Below, piece by piece: positions 1 to 55,264 of a DNA stretch of 64,000 bases. The position numbers and the translations under genes are program-made. The stretch comes from Embiotoca jacksoni (Eukaryota; Chordata; Actinopteri; Embiotocidae). The stretch spans positions 13,798,028 to 13,862,027 of the forward strand of contig JAKOON010000017.1 in NCBI GenBank assembly GCA_022577435.1, given 5' to 3'. The notes under the pieces are model-generated. The model was not told the DNA's origin and did no database searches. It saw nothing but the letters and a program-made list of their open reading frames with translations. How positions within the stretch are numbered: position 1 is the stretch's first letter; each line of letters starts with the position of its first letter.

Positions 1-194
1 CATAATGATCGTCAAAGTTGATGTTGGTTTTATATCTAAAAGCTGCATTTGTTCAGTAGCTGTAATGAGCAGGCCTCTGAGGTACCAGAGGAACCAGAGA
101 CGCAGCTAAACGAACCAGGAAGTACCGGCTGCTCCGGTGTTGTGATGTGTTCTGTTTTTATGAACGCGTGCAACGCGTCACATTGTGTTTTCCT

Positions 195-202
195 TGACGT
201 CA
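195..202. promoter_or_regulatory. CRE palindrome TGACGTCA
   Basis: Perfect 8-bp CREB/ATF consensus about 610 bp upstream of the nfic start codon, in the CpG-rich promoter region. The binding role is inferred from the motif alone. Confidence 0.5.
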
Positions 203-640
203 TCGTCTCAGAGCAGCTGGTCGGAGCGCGGTGCACTCTGCGTGCCCCTGTACCGGTGACAGTGGGCCGTGCCGTGCCGTGCTGACTGTGGACCTGAGGT
301 GAACTGGAGTGGGCTGGTGGGGGGGCGGAGTGCAGCGGCTGCAGCTTTAAGCCCATACTTTGGGATGGGCTGAATTCATAACGTCATTTCACTTCTCTTT
401 CTTTTATTCTTCGCCCCCTCATCTCCTCTCCTTCCCTCCCAAACCGACTCGGTCCCTCCGCTCCGACACCTCCGGACATATTCTCCGAACAACCATCATT
501 TCCAACTTTCTCAGCGCTTTTCTTGCTGCGGGATATTTTCTTTCTGGGGCCTAAACTTTTCTGGTGTGTCATCGTTTTCTGGAGTTACCGCGGCGGAGTC
601 ATCCGAGGCAGTCGAAAAACCTGCACACCAGCCCGGGAAA

Positions 641-740
641 CGGCGCCGTCTAACGGAACCAGCCCGGAAAACGGCGCCGTCTAACGGAACCAGCGGGGGA
701 AACGGCGCCGTCTAACGGAACCAGCGGGGGAAACGTGCAG
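641..740 (+). repeat. 31-bp GC-rich tandem repeat in nfic leader
   Basis: The motif CGGCGCCGTCTAACGGAACC recurs at 641, 672 and 703, an exact 31-bp period. The GGAAAC part of a fourth unit follows. Spacers vary slightly (CCCGG versus CGGGG). It lies between the putative promoter and the start codon, so it is probably transcribed as 5' UTR. Confidence 0.85.
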
Positions 741-813
741 GAAGAAGTGACGCTGCGGGGGGAATGAGAGTGTCCGTCCGGAGGAGCCCTCTCGGATTCA
801 GCCCCTCATCAAA

Positions 814-42722
<41,909 letters not shown>

Positions 42723-43708
42723 GTGAGCTGTGGAGGAAAGCTGAGGGCCCTGACAGTGCTGTCCTGGAGGAGAGGAAACTATCTTGTCAAGACGTTGCCA
42801 GAGGAAAGATATATTCATCATTGTAGAGACATAACGTGCTGTCACACACATATATAAATATACACTTTAATATATTTATATATGTGTTTGTCGCCTGATG
42901 GAAGAAGGATGCTGCTCTACAGCCGCAAAATGAACTACGCTATATGACACTACATGGGTGTCACAAATGGCCACCGGTGAGATTTTCGGATTGGTGCAGA
43001 AGTCCGGTCGGTCCAGATGAACTATGGACCAGAAGCAGGTATTCGACACACCCGACTCTGAGAAGCCTGTAACCCAGCTGTGTCCCCAGGAGGAGGCCTG
43101 TTTCCCTGGGATGGATGTCAGCCTTTACCCCTCGACCCCGGGTCACGACACTAAACCCTGTACGAGGCCTACGTCCACCTCGCCCCGCCCCCAACACCCA
43201 GAATGCCCCTCTCCGCTGCAGGTGCTGCTTATAATATATGCAAATAAGCCTCCCTTATTTTCCAAACCGACTAGAAAGAGAGATCCTGTTGTTGATATGT
43301 AATGTTTCTTTGCACTTTTTAACTATGTTATTGATATGTCTGAAGCTGAAGCACAGCACCTTCTTTTTTTTCTTCTCTCTTCCCACCAAAAGACCGAGGC
43401 TTTGTCTTTTTTATTGACAATCATCAGCCTGAAATCATTCAGTTGCTTTGCGAGGCTCATGTTTTAAAAGACTGTTTGATTGTTCTTTTTAACAGAAGAC
43501 AATATGAGTAATAGTGGAATATAAGAGCTATATTCATGCCTCCTCCAACACGACACAGCGCTACAGCTGCACACCATGACGGTGCGTGGCCCCGTTGGAC
43601 AGGAGTTTACCAAAGGTACAGCGGTGTTTGTTGACATGCACCTGCCTGCCACATGGAGGTGAAGGCACAGACAGACTGCAGCAGGACGTGGCAGCGCAGC
43701 TAGCAGTG

Positions 43709-43710
<2 letters not shown>

Positions 43711-43766
<56 letters not shown>
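43711..43766 (+). repeat. (GT)n microsatellite
   Basis: 56 bp of GT with one GC interruption, in the presumed nfic 3' UTR. Confidence 0.97.
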
Positions 43767-43768
<2 letters not shown>

Positions 43769-46615
43769 GATGTGAATATGGTTCCTGCATCTTCACACCC
43801 ATCACTGCTCTGTTTGGAGGAGATATGGAGTAGATGTTGTCAGGGGTTGTGCTTGTAGGTGGATTAGAGAGAGATTTGGCAGGAAGTGCAGTACAATGAA
43901 GTTAAAGTCCTTTTTTTTTTAAGAAGGTTTGATGATGTTGGCAAGCTGCTGGTGCTGTCGATGCTAATGAGCAACTTGATCTGAGCACAAAAAACAGGCG
44001 TCTGGTCCAGCTCGTTAATGAAAGATGGTCCCAGACAGGTTCTGCATACCCCAACCCAGTCTGAGTGACGTGTGGCGCAGCAGCAGCAGCAGAGTTTGGG
44101 TTGGGTTCATGCTGTGTGAGAAGGAGGAGCAGGTCAGCTGGGCTGGTTTCAGGTCAAAACTTGATGTTGCCAACAAGCAGCAAACGGAGCATTTAAGAAC
44201 CAGATTTGGCGTGTTGATGTTCTCCGTCCAGCCCGGGCACGTTTGCATTTTCACTCTGCTGCTGTGAGGCAAAGCCATATTCTGTTCCCGCTGGCTTTTC
44301 ACAGCTTCAGTTCTTCAATCATCTTTTTAAGGCATTATCTTCAAATCCTACGTGCTGCTTTTTATCGTCGGCTAAAATCATCTGAAACTAAATAAGTAAT
44401 TAAAGTAATTTTAACTGTTGTAATGGGAACATCTTAAAGCCACACAAGTAACACGTCACATTGTTAAATATGTCACGAGTGAAATTCAATGCAAGTAGTC
44501 AAACATGTGCATCCTGACCTTTTGATAAGTCCTCCTCCATCTCACCATCTCATCTCTAGAGAAGAAAACACTGAAGGTTAATGAGATTTTTAAACATCAG
44601 TATTTTGTATTTGATGTCAGATTTGATCTTGAAGACTTTAAAGCTATAAAGCAGTAGACTGAGGTTGTAATCAGCTAACAGTGTTTCTGTGCAGTCAGAT
44701 GGGAATTTTTTTAATAACTGTGTTAATCACAGGAAAATGTCTGCAGGTGGTTCTCCATAATGTTTTCATCACGTGTTTTCCGGACGGAAGCAGAAAAAGT
44801 CCAAACATTGTTCTTTACCGTCCCCAGCTGAAGGATATTTTCATGACCTCCGTGTCCTCCGTCTGCCTGCAGAGATCAAATATTTGTCAAAGGAGGAAGT
44901 GAAGGTTAAAACACCAGCGCTGCGGTCTGAGCTGGTACCTGATATATCGTCCACTTCTTCAGGCTCTGAGCCTTCACGATGACATTCACAAAAAAGAGAT
45001 ACTACTTCAAAGTGCCAAATCATCTCAACTTTAATTATAATATTAGATTCTCTCCATGAGGAAGGAGAACATGGTTCCTTCTGTCTGTCAGTGAACTCAA
45101 CACAAGATGCAAACCTCCGAAATAGAAAAGGGCAGGAAGCAGTTCACAGGAACTTGACAAAGAAACCTGCAGACTTCCAACCAAGGTTCTTCAGATCAAT
45201 GAAACGAAGCTCAGAGAAGATGAGACGACCCCCGGCACACCGTCTGTCCAACATGGTGCTGCTTCTGTGAGCCTCCGGCAGGTCATGTGGCACATTTTAG
45301 CATTAATGGAGGATTTTCCTTTAAAGTCACTGACTACAAAAGATTATAATGAAAGTATGAAACATGGTAACTGTGTTTAGTTTCATGTGTATCTGTCCAA
45401 TGACTTCTGAACCCTTAGACTGGTGTCCCTCCTCGTCTTTTTCCATTGATGTAAACCTGCTCATGTAATAAGATGAGACTTGGCACTTTCATGTTGTATC
45501 CAGTATAGATTTTCAGTCAGATTGAGCTGCAGCTCCGAGCCTGAAGAATAAGACATGTGTAAGTGAGTATAAGGAAAATATCCTTGTGGGCAGAAAACCA
45601 ACATCAGTGGGATCATGAAAATACATCAGAAGATGCAACAAGCAGCAGTGAAAGATAGCATTTAGCTACTTGCAGTGTTTTTGTGTGTGTGGAAAGCAGG
45701 TCAGACGTGAAACAGGATCTCCTATCTGATATTTTCCTCCAGTTTTCTTCTCCACTTTGCATTTCTAAGTTTTAATTTCGGTCAGCGTTGGAGTGAGTAT
45801 GATTTCTTTTTCTGTCTCCCTATGTTTTTGCACCGTCCTGAATTTGCATTGTTTTGGCCCACTTGCATCTTTGAATTGTTCTGTACATTTGTGGTCGGGC
45901 TGCACCTGAAGTCTGCTCCTTGTTGTGAGTGAAGGCAGGTGTCCGTGTGTGTCCTCTGTCCTGTCCCGGGGTTTGGGGTCAAAGTTACGTCTGTGCCTAC
46001 AGGGGTTCGGTTTCTGAGTGGCGGTGCTGATACGAGCTGGGTTTGGGTTTAAGGTTTGGTTAAAGTTGGCTTCAAGCTGATGTATACTGCATGGTGCTGC
46101 CATGGTCGCTGTGCTGACCTGAAGAATGCATGGCTCAACCTGATGATACCTCTCTATCTCTATCCTGCTCTTCCTCCTCCTCCTCTTCCTCCCTCTGTAC
46201 TCTGCACTACATCAGAAGGCAGTGGATGGAGGGCCTGTCTGTTTCTTTGAATTTTAATAATAGCCCTGTTGTTAAACTTCGATTTTGCACGATATTTCAT
46301 AAAACACATTATGTGCCTTGCCTTAAGTTAAAGAACAATAATACATGATAGAAAAGTGGTCTGACTTTTCATGGTACAGCTGGTAGCACCTCAGAAAACA
46401 AACAAAAAAAGCTGCATGTGTGATTGCTTGACATTAAGCGGTGTAGCAGGGACACACGAGTTGGAGTGGACGCTCAGTGGAAGGCTGGGACGGTGTTCAT
46501 CCTCTCCTCCGCTCAGCTGGACACAAAGCATCTGTTCACGGTGGGAAAGGAGGTTCTGTCACGGGGAAGAGCTTTCCTCCCACTGCAGGAGCCCACAGAC
46601 ACTCAGCCGACAGCA

Positions 46616-46617
<2 letters not shown>

Positions 46618-46654
<37 letters not shown>
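46618..46654 (+). repeat. (CA)n microsatellite
   Basis: 37 bp of CA. Confidence 0.97.
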
Positions 46655-46658
<4 letters not shown>

Positions 46659-47011
46659 AGCCTAAAACACATCCCAACCTTCACCGCAAGGATATTAACT
46701 CAACGTCCACTTACTCTGTCCTGTTTCTCTCAGCTGACAGGTGTCATCAGGTGATTAACCTCCTGTAAGTGTGAACTTCTAAAGGTCACATATAAAGAGG
46801 GAGATCTGCACCCGTGTGCTGGGTTATGATCTACTGTCCAGAAACAAACACCCGTTATCAGCCGACTGCACTTTTATACTTCATGTGATGTAAACAGACT
46901 CCGTGTGTGAAAGCTGACATGTTGGCTGAGGTGTGTGTGGGCTGATGTAAGTGAACGCAAACAGTGTTGCTGTGTGTAAAACATCTTTCACACACAGTCG
47001 AGTGTTAACCC

Positions 47012-47012
<1 letters not shown>

Positions 47013-47072
<60 letters not shown>
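47013..47072 (+). repeat. (GT)n microsatellite
   Basis: 30 uninterrupted GT units. Confidence 0.97.
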
Positions 47073-47073
<1 letters not shown>

Positions 47074-48714
47074 ATACCAAAACGTTGACAGCAGTGTGTC
47101 GTTTCAGGATGTGGTCTCATTAAGGCTGCTCCGGATTTAAAAAGGTCTGCTGGGACGTCCACAACACAAACTGAAGCCATGTTCAGAGACGCTGCTCAGC
47201 TTTGTCCTCATCATAGTTTGATATTCAGTATTAATTACAAACACATTTGATTGCAGGGAAAAGTCTTTCACTACGTTGTGAATATCGAGCCACTCATCCA
47301 TGTAACGGCAGCATGTGAAACATGTTGAGGTTTAGGCTCCAAGGCTCAGCAGCTCTGTGATTGGCCACGACAACAGCGTCCATTTGCCTGTGTGATGACT
47401 TTGACCACGTGATCATGTGATGAGATCCTGCAGAAGGCCATAGGTGAATTGAGTTTTATACGACTGCATGCACTAAACACTATTCTTACTCAACTCTGCT
47501 TTTAGGTTTAGATATTCTTTGAGTTGTTATTATTATGTTGCTTGTAGAAATATAGCTTTCAGCATAGTATCGTGTCCATGGACACAACATGCACTTAATA
47601 GTTATAAAGAGATGTATAGAATGTTTAAGTCCGTTGTGTTTTTATGCATTTTAATTTGGCTCTCGTCGCAGAGTAAGTAAAGATGAAATGGGACAAATGA
47701 GAATGAATGATGACAGATAAACTACGGTGGGAGAGAAAGTCTCAGACGTCAGTGAAGTGGTGAAGTTAGATGCACAAAGAGTGCTCCCCTCTGCCAAGGC
47801 TGCACATCCTCTAAATGTGCTCTTTTAACAACAACGTGTTATCAGAGCACCGGGATGGGAAGTGACACATTCTGATGTTATGCTGATCAGCTGTTAGGCT
47901 GCAACTTAAATCACGTCCTTAAATATTGGAGCTTTTTATTGGATGAATTGTGCACAGTTACACTTGGAGTTATTTATTTTGCTGTAGAAACACCGTGATG
48001 GAAGATGCCCTTACATTTTGCAGAATTGCTACAGATCTAGAGTGGAAAGATTTATTTTTTTTTTATTCAAAGGTTTATGTCAAAAAGGTCCTAAAATTGT
48101 GTGTTCCTGAAATAATAGGACAAATATATAATGGACTGAAACAGGTGTCAGTGGTGAGAAGAAGCATGTGATTGGACAGTTCTAGAAATCTTCACCATCC
48201 AACATGGACCTGGTCTGAATGGACCCAGAGATAAACAGATGAGAGAACAGGGAGCGCGCGGCAGCGAAGACATCATCATCATCATTCGCCACCAATTAAA
48301 TAAACGGTAATATCCGTGGTCTTGTCTGCACCTCACAGTGCACTCGGACATCCACGTTCCTCCTGTGAGGACAGGAAGGTGCGCAGATCCCTCAGGTATC
48401 ACATACTTGACACACAGACCTGAGACCTGTAGCAGTCCAGCAGGAGCCCACCAGACCGGCCTGACCCGGGTCCTGGATCGGGCCTGGGGTGTATGAAGAC
48501 CTCCAGATAAGAATTCTGTCAAAGATTAAGAGCTAAAGTGAGAAGTAGTTAAGAAATGGCCGCGTAATGTCACTACTGCTTCGGCCATAAAAAGCTGAAA
48601 CTGATACGTGTCTTCTGCTTGGTTGGGGGTCACAGCACCTCGGGGTGAAGTTGGCTTTACATCTGTCTGGGACTAATTGGATGGATTAACAGAAACCAGG
48701 CTTCAGCCCTCTTT

Positions 48715-48738
48715 TATATATATATATATATATATATT
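48715..48738 (+). repeat. (TA)n microsatellite
   Basis: About 12 TA units. Confidence 0.9.
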
Positions 48739-50607
48739 TGTGCTGAAGTAACAGTTACAATAAGTGACATGGTGACACAGACTGAGGGACTCGTATCAAT
48801 GCCTCTTAAAGCTACAAGTAGAACGCTCAAAACTGCTTCGAAACGAAAATGTTCAAAAGATGAAGAGAGTTTTAACCCCCGATGGGACTGACTGGTTGAG
48901 CTGTGACATGGCTGTGAGCCTGTGCTGGTTGACTTTTAGTAAATGCGCTACAGAAATGAAAGGCAGAGCACACATGTATTTAAAATACTTGCCTTCTAAT
49001 ACAACAAAACATCATGTATGGTTGATGAAGTGGATTACAGGAAACTATCGAAGCTTCCTGAAGTTTCCTTCATTTGCACATGATACGTTATCAACCTCTC
49101 ACCTGTAGAGAGGATGGAGGCACCTTTGAAGGCAGGTGGATTCAAAGCTGTGTAGTGTGGACTCCTGGCTGTCAGGACACAGTCTGAAGCAGGTCAATGA
49201 GAGGAAATCCCTTTTTTTTCTGTTACTCTCCACGTTTCTTTACTGACAAACAACCGGACGACAGAAAACTCGCAAAGAAAACCAAATAGCAGCAGTTAAA
49301 TCCGTCCTGCTGATCACAGGACTAAACCTCTGAGCTGTCACCTCTGTTCGTGCACAGTGAAGTGACACCTGGCTCAGTTTAGAGCGACTGTCCTCCACAT
49401 ACATGTAAACTCACCACTTTCACTGCTCTGTTCAAACAAACCAGCAGGTCAACAGCAGCTGAAAACAACAACCAAAAACAAGCTCAACAAGCAGTGCCTA
49501 CCATTTTACTGCTGTTTCATTTGAGGTATTTTGTAAGCCGGGCTTTGCAGTACATGTTGTATTCAAACGTGTTGTGTGGAGCAGAGTATTGCCATCCCAG
49601 TGCAGGTCCGGAGGTGACAAGCCATAAAACCATCCAAAGAAAGGAAGAACATCTGGAGGAAACGATGGCAGACTCTCTGTGTTCATGGTTCTTTATTTTC
49701 AGATGGATTATGTTCAGGAACCAGAGCTGTGACCTGTTTTCACTTTCCTTCAAGGTTGCACTTGAAAAAGATCCAAAGTGGCGACACCTCTTTACAAAAA
49801 GCTCCAGAACATTGAAGACAGAGAGCGAAAGAAATCAGCAACTCATGCTTGCTAACTGATGCATAGTTAAGTACAATAATTATTGATGCAGTGTCTCAGA
49901 TGATAAGTCCCTTTATCTGACCCATCTTGAACTCATGTTTAAAACACACAGAACTCAGATCAAGATTAAAAGTCATGCATCATTTTGTGGAAATATGCAC
50001 AATAGGAATCTGTCCACGTGTCACTTGTTCTTCTTTTTCCTCCTTTGGATCTTTCTGTACTCTTTCCCTTGTGATTTACTACATCATTGCTGCTCTGTGA
50101 TTGTGACTGTTGTGATGTGTAACTAAACTGTGCTGCTGGTGGTGATGCCTGTTCATCAGCCTGGCAGCTGCAGTTAATGTTTAACGAACGCTGTGTGAGG
50201 AGTAAAGGACTGTCGGGCATCCACACACTGAAGCGCTGAGAGGTTTTTGAGGGAATGTTTTCATAGAGGGCTCTTTTCTATAAACTCCTAATGGGATTCA
50301 ACATTCTACCCTCCTGCTGCTGATGTCTGAAAACTCCACTTATTTTGTAACTCCAATACTTTCTGCTTCTTTTTTTAGCTCTTGCTTACTTGAATTGCAG
50401 GTTTGCTTTTTTATTTTTAATGGCCCTTTAAAGCCCGACTGTAATCCAGACACTTGCTGAGCATCAGATTGTACAGCTGTAAGGGATGCCATGTGGATTC
50501 ATTTTTGGATCTGCACGTACAGTTTAGTCCCTGTGCTGAGGACAGTTTCTAAGAACAAACATGGACTGCACCTTTATAGCACATTTTACTTTAGCAGTGT
50601 ATTGACC

Positions 50608-50611
<4 letters not shown>

Positions 50612-50696
<85 letters not shown>
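50612..50696 (+). repeat. (CA)n microsatellite
   Basis: 85 bp of CA with one CG interruption. It runs into the SINE-like repeat at 50698. Confidence 0.97.
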
Positions 50697-50697
<1 letters not shown>

Positions 50698-50698
<1 letters not shown>

Positions 50699-50816
50699 TG
50701 ACAGAGCTGCCAGGCGAGGTGCTGGCCTGCCATCAGGAGTGACTGGAGGAGGTGGGGATCAAATCGCCAGCCTTACAATTAGTAGGCAACCCGCTCAACC
50801 ATCTGAGCCACAGCTG
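50698..50816 (-). repeat. SINE-like dispersed repeat
   Basis: GTGACAGAGCTGCCAGGCGA, GGATCAAATCGCCAGCCTTA and AACCCGCTCAACCATCTGAG, then CCACAGCTGC. On the - strand the start GCAGCTGTGGCTCAGATGGT and the B-box-like GGCGATTTGATCC suggest a tRNA-derived head. I recognise it as a common fish repeat; the family name is uncertain. Confidence 0.6.
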
Positions 50817-52479
50817 CATATTTCAAGATTTTTTCCACCATAACTTTTCAGATATTGTAGTGAAGAACTGCTTTGCTTGCTTCCAGATATCCAGTATATC
50901 CCTCACATCAGAGACGGCATGAACAGGTTTAATTTGTTACTGCATGACTACAGTCCACACAGACCACAGGCCTTTTAACTGCACTTGTACATCATGTGTT
51001 TCAGTCAGCTACGGAATAACAATAAATCTCAATCTGGTGCTCGATGATCTGTGAGGATGATGAAGTTTGGAAAAGAACCGACAAGGTTGTGATGAAGCAG
51101 AGTGATATCCTCTCACATGATACACATCTGAGTTCATTATCACCTTGGTCACTTCCCAATCAGCACATTCAAGAAAAACAGCAGTACCATTGCTATGGTT
51201 ACTCATAGTTTAATAATGGCATGTACCAAACTTTTTTGTCTAATGTCTACTGTAAAGTTTTAACAGCTGACAGCCAATCAGAAACGAAGCAGTTTTAACA
51301 GATCAGATGGAGGGAGATGTATTATGACACTGACGTGAACTCTGACCTGGATGTTCAGTGTGAAAAGGGCTGCTGATCTGGACTGGATGTAGTTTCTAGC
51401 ACCTTTAACAAGACCTCTAAGTATGTTTTTTTTGTTTTTTGTTTTTTCCCAGCGGAATCAGATGTCAATCATCAGTCTTTTTTTGCATGATGTAAACTAA
51501 AGTTCTGGACTTTCTGTTCCTGTTTGAATGTATCAGAGTTGGAGTGACAGCAGTGTTACTGACCGAATGCTGTTCATCTGCTGTGGGGGATATCAACATC
51601 TTTCGAACCATATCTAGTCATCGCTATCAGCAAATTCTAATGGATTCATTACTGGAAATGAATATGTTTCCCTATGCAAAAATATACCATTAATAAACAA
51701 GCTATACCACAACTCGGCAACAGACCTCGTGATTGTTCATTTCATTGATATCTGCTGATGAGCACCTGCACTCTTAGTTGGGGCTTTGATAGAAATCACA
51801 ATAGATGTATGATACTTTGAGGTCTTTAAGACATTGTCTAAAACTTATTAGAATCACTTCCTTAGATTTGGCCACAGCATTATCAGACAGACATCAACAA
51901 TTTTGGATTTTCCCAAATTCTGCATTATTGTAAATTCAAATGTTATTAAAAATGTCACCAAAGAAGGTTTACAGGAAATACTGTCATTTCTGTCAGAACA
52001 AGCTGGAGGGTGTGATTATAACAATGGCTGGGTTGATTGACATTTTGAGAAAAGCCAGTTGAATCTAACGAACTGAAGGCAGGAATGAAGTCTTTATTGT
52101 CCACATCAACATGAATGTTCACCCACTATATTGATTTTATCTACAGACCACTGAGCACTAAATCAGATAAAGAGTCAGAGATTTTGGTTAGAAACTGATT
52201 AATGGGAAGGTGGACGATAAACGACAACAAATACAAGTGGGGTTTTGTGTTTTCCAGTTTGGGTGTTGTCGACAAAGAGTAATAAAATAAATAAATACAA
52301 CATAATAATAATGTAGTTTATTTTAATCGTATAATTATTTAGTTTCTGTCCCTCTTTCTTCCTTTAGCTAATGCTGTTAACCTTGCTGTGTTTTGCTTTA
52401 AAAAAAAAAAAGTACAGAAGCCACTTAAATATTAAACCATTAATAATACATCTGAATATGCAGCATTAACACTGCAAGC

Positions 52480-52775
52480 TGTTTGAACGTTTCCTCTGCT
52501 GTGATGACGTCGCTGTTGTTTTTATTTTGAAAGGGACGGGTTTTGTAAGTTCCGCTCCCAGTCAGCAGGGGGCGCTAAATGTCTGATGTTTGCCAAACGC
52601 CCTTAAAGATTTTAGAAGAAGAATCACTCGTGTTCCGTTTCCAGGACGATTCGGTTCGCGGCTGAAAGGCGCCAAATCCAAACCACCGAGGAAGTACCGC
52701 TAAAGAAGTCCCGGTGGTGACCGCTCCTCCTCCGTTCACGGTACCCGGTGTTCTCCGGTGTCGGATCCGTCCACC
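52480..52775 (+). promoter_or_regulatory. sass6: sass6 promoter and 5' UTR region
   Basis: CpG-rich sequence rises abruptly before the start codon. It has a CRE-like TGACGTCG at about 52505 and GC-rich leader sequence (GAGGAAGTACCGC, GTACCCGGTG). No TATA box is evident and the transcription start is unknown. Confidence 0.5.
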
Positions 52776-52837
52776 ATGGAGGAAATGTTCAGCAAAGTGC
52801 TCCAGGTTCATGTGAGGTGCCGGGACTGCGAGGACAG
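52776..52837 (+). CDS. sass6: sass6 exon 1
   Basis: It encodes MEEMFSKVLQVHVRCRDCED plus two bases of an Arg codon. The donor is AG|GTAGGA. A second in-frame ATG at codon 4 is less favoured. Confidence 0.92.
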
Positions 52838-55206
52838 GTAGGACCGCGGCGCCGGGCGGGCAGGTGGTTCCGGAGATGTCCGGTGGGCTGCAGCAGTTGG
52901 CCGGGTTAGCTTTTAGCTCACGTCACGCGACATGAAGACGAGCTGCTCGGCTGTCAGGGAGCTGATCACTGATCGTTATCGATCACTGATCGTTATCGGT
53001 CACGGATCGTTATCGGTCACTGATCGTTATCGGTCACTGATCGTTATCGGTCACGGATCGTTATCGGTCACGGATCGTTATCGGTCACTGCTGCCCAGGT
53101 CGTCGTCCTGCTCTCCCAGAAGCAGAGGTTTGAAGACTGCCTGCAGAAAGTCCGTCCACATGTAAACAACACGGAAGACATCGTGACTTTGATGCTGCAC
53201 ACTGGTTGAACACTGTTGGTGTGGACATGTGAAGATGAACCGTGTGTGCTTGTGTTTGAAGTGAAATCCTGGTTTCATGGTTTTATTTTGCAGGAAAGCA
53301 AATGTCCGTGTCACCATCACGCTTCAGTTCACAACGAGTCCAGTACACAAAAGGGTGAGTCGTTTTCAGTGCTCCCTCTGGATCCTCTGACCTTTAACCT
53401 CTTGGTCAATACCTGTTTTTAAACTGTCTTTTTCTCAGGTGACTGAGCGTGGTTTTGTTTTTCTTTATTATCAGGATCTTCTATTAAGACTCACAGATGA
53501 TGTAGATCCATATTTCCTCTTCAGCCTGTCCATATCGGAGGAAGACTTCCAGAGGTTGGTTTTGGTGATGCGTTACAGCGCTGAGTGTTTGATGAGGTGT
53601 GTGATCAAGTCTCTGTGGTTTGTCGGCAGTTTAAAAGTCCAGCAGGGGCTGCTCATCGACTTCACATCGTTTCCTCAGAAGTTCATCGACCTGCTGAACA
53701 TGTGCTATTCTGAGCAAGAGTCCGACAGTCCCAGGTACCACCGCATGACATCACACCGCTCCCCATGACATCACACCGCTCCCCATGACATCACACCGCT
53801 CCCCGCTGATCCATACTGTGTCAGTCCGCATCATACATGAAGTTACACGTACAGTTCTGTGCAAACATTTCAGGTGTTTGTGAAAGTGGAGGCGTTTCAT
53901 AAATACTTGACATAAATAATGCCACAGATTGTTTTGTTTTTTATTAACCAAAACTTCATAGAAAGTGCTTCAAAGAGGAAAAGCTTCAATCCCATCAGGC
54001 TTTATCTTCTGCCTCCTCTTGTAGTGGCAGACTGACTCTGATGCAAACAAACCCACCTCTGTCAGAGACATGTGTTTCACATGTGAGCTCACAAGGTTCA
54101 GGGTAGATTTATTGGTCATTACGATCAATATTATTTTAATACACGTACAGTGGAACGAGATCACGTTTCTCAGGACCAGGGTGAAAACATCGTTATCTAA
54201 AACTTCCTGTTGCCGTTGTTCTGCCCCTCAGGTCCTGTGTTTCTGTTTGTGGGAGAGTTTCCTGGCCTGTTGGTTTTGCTTCTCTCCTGTGATGGTGGAA
54301 GATGTCGGACCTGTTATGGATGAGCCTTTAGGATATGTTGCCGTTCATTAGCACCTGTCTGGTGTCCATGGTTTAACTTGCCCTGGACAATGTGCCTACA
54401 AGTTTTTATCAGGCATGTGTTCTTTTAAGGCCAATTCATGGCTTGATGAATTTTCGGGCCCCGCCCCTCGTTTAGGAGCGGGGCGGGGCTTAAAAAAACC
54501 CATTTTAAAATAAGGAAATGGGACACCGCTTGTTGCGTTAACAGTAGCTGCAAGTTTCAAGGAATTTGATTGTTAGAAATGGAAATATACAGTATGATGA
54601 TCAACTAGCGTCTCTGAGAGAATCAGCCGTTAATGCTCACAAAGTGAGAGACTTCATTCAAACTGTTTGCACCAGAAATAACTTTATCATCCTACAGCTG
54701 CACTTTCAGAGTACAAAAATATTCTTGGAAAACATCTATTTGTTTTGTGTATCGACTATTTTTCATGTTGTGTTGCTTCAGTTTGTTAACAATTCCTCCA
54801 CCCGTGTGTTTGGGGTCTGCAGCTGGAAGCAGTCCTGTTGGAGGACTCGGTTTCTGAGCAGCAGGTTCACCTGCTCCTCTTAACTTTTGCATGTTGTTCA
54901 GTAAACAAAGGAGCTGTTGTTCCTGCTGTCAGAAGGTCAGCGTCATGTTTTCTACTGCTAATGTAGAACTGTCTGCATACAAATATTACACTTACATTTC
55001 ACAATGTCCAAAAAGGAATGTCTGCAGATTAAAAGTTATATTTCCCACTGACACAGAAATACAGGACGTATTTTACTTATGTAAAATAAGATATGAAACA
55101 TCTGAAGTGCATAAAATCTTTGCACAGTACTGTGTTGTGACATTTAAATATTGCAAGTAATGAGATCAGCTGATCTGGAGACAGCTCTTGTGATTGGTTG
55201 CATATT

Positions 55207-55264
<58 letters not shown>

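Larger units (their letters stand above)
1..813 (+). promoter_or_regulatory. nfic: nfic promoter and 5' UTR region
   Basis: This is GC- and CpG-rich sequence directly upstream of the first nfic coding exon. It holds a perfect cAMP-response palindrome TGACGTCA at 195-202, a GC box (GGGGGCGGAG) at 321-330 and a 31-bp tandem repeat at about 641-733. These are features of a CpG-type promoter followed by a GC-rich leader. No TATA box is obvious and the transcription start cannot be fixed from sequence. Short open frames here lack coding character. Confidence 0.6.
42723..52479 (+). other. nfic 3' UTR and intergenic region
   Basis: About 9.8 kb without a supported gene. The proximal part should be nfic 3' UTR, which is long in mammals. 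Its end is not determinable here. AATAAA hexamers occur at 48299 and 51021, among other places. It contains microsatellites, a SINE-like piece and a possible decayed LINE fragment. An open frame at 43024-43302 is discussed as a finding. Confidence 0.6.

Noticed and set aside
36..356. - strand 106-codon frame in the nfic promoter region
   Set aside because: GC-rich promoter sequence with no domain and low-complexity composition.
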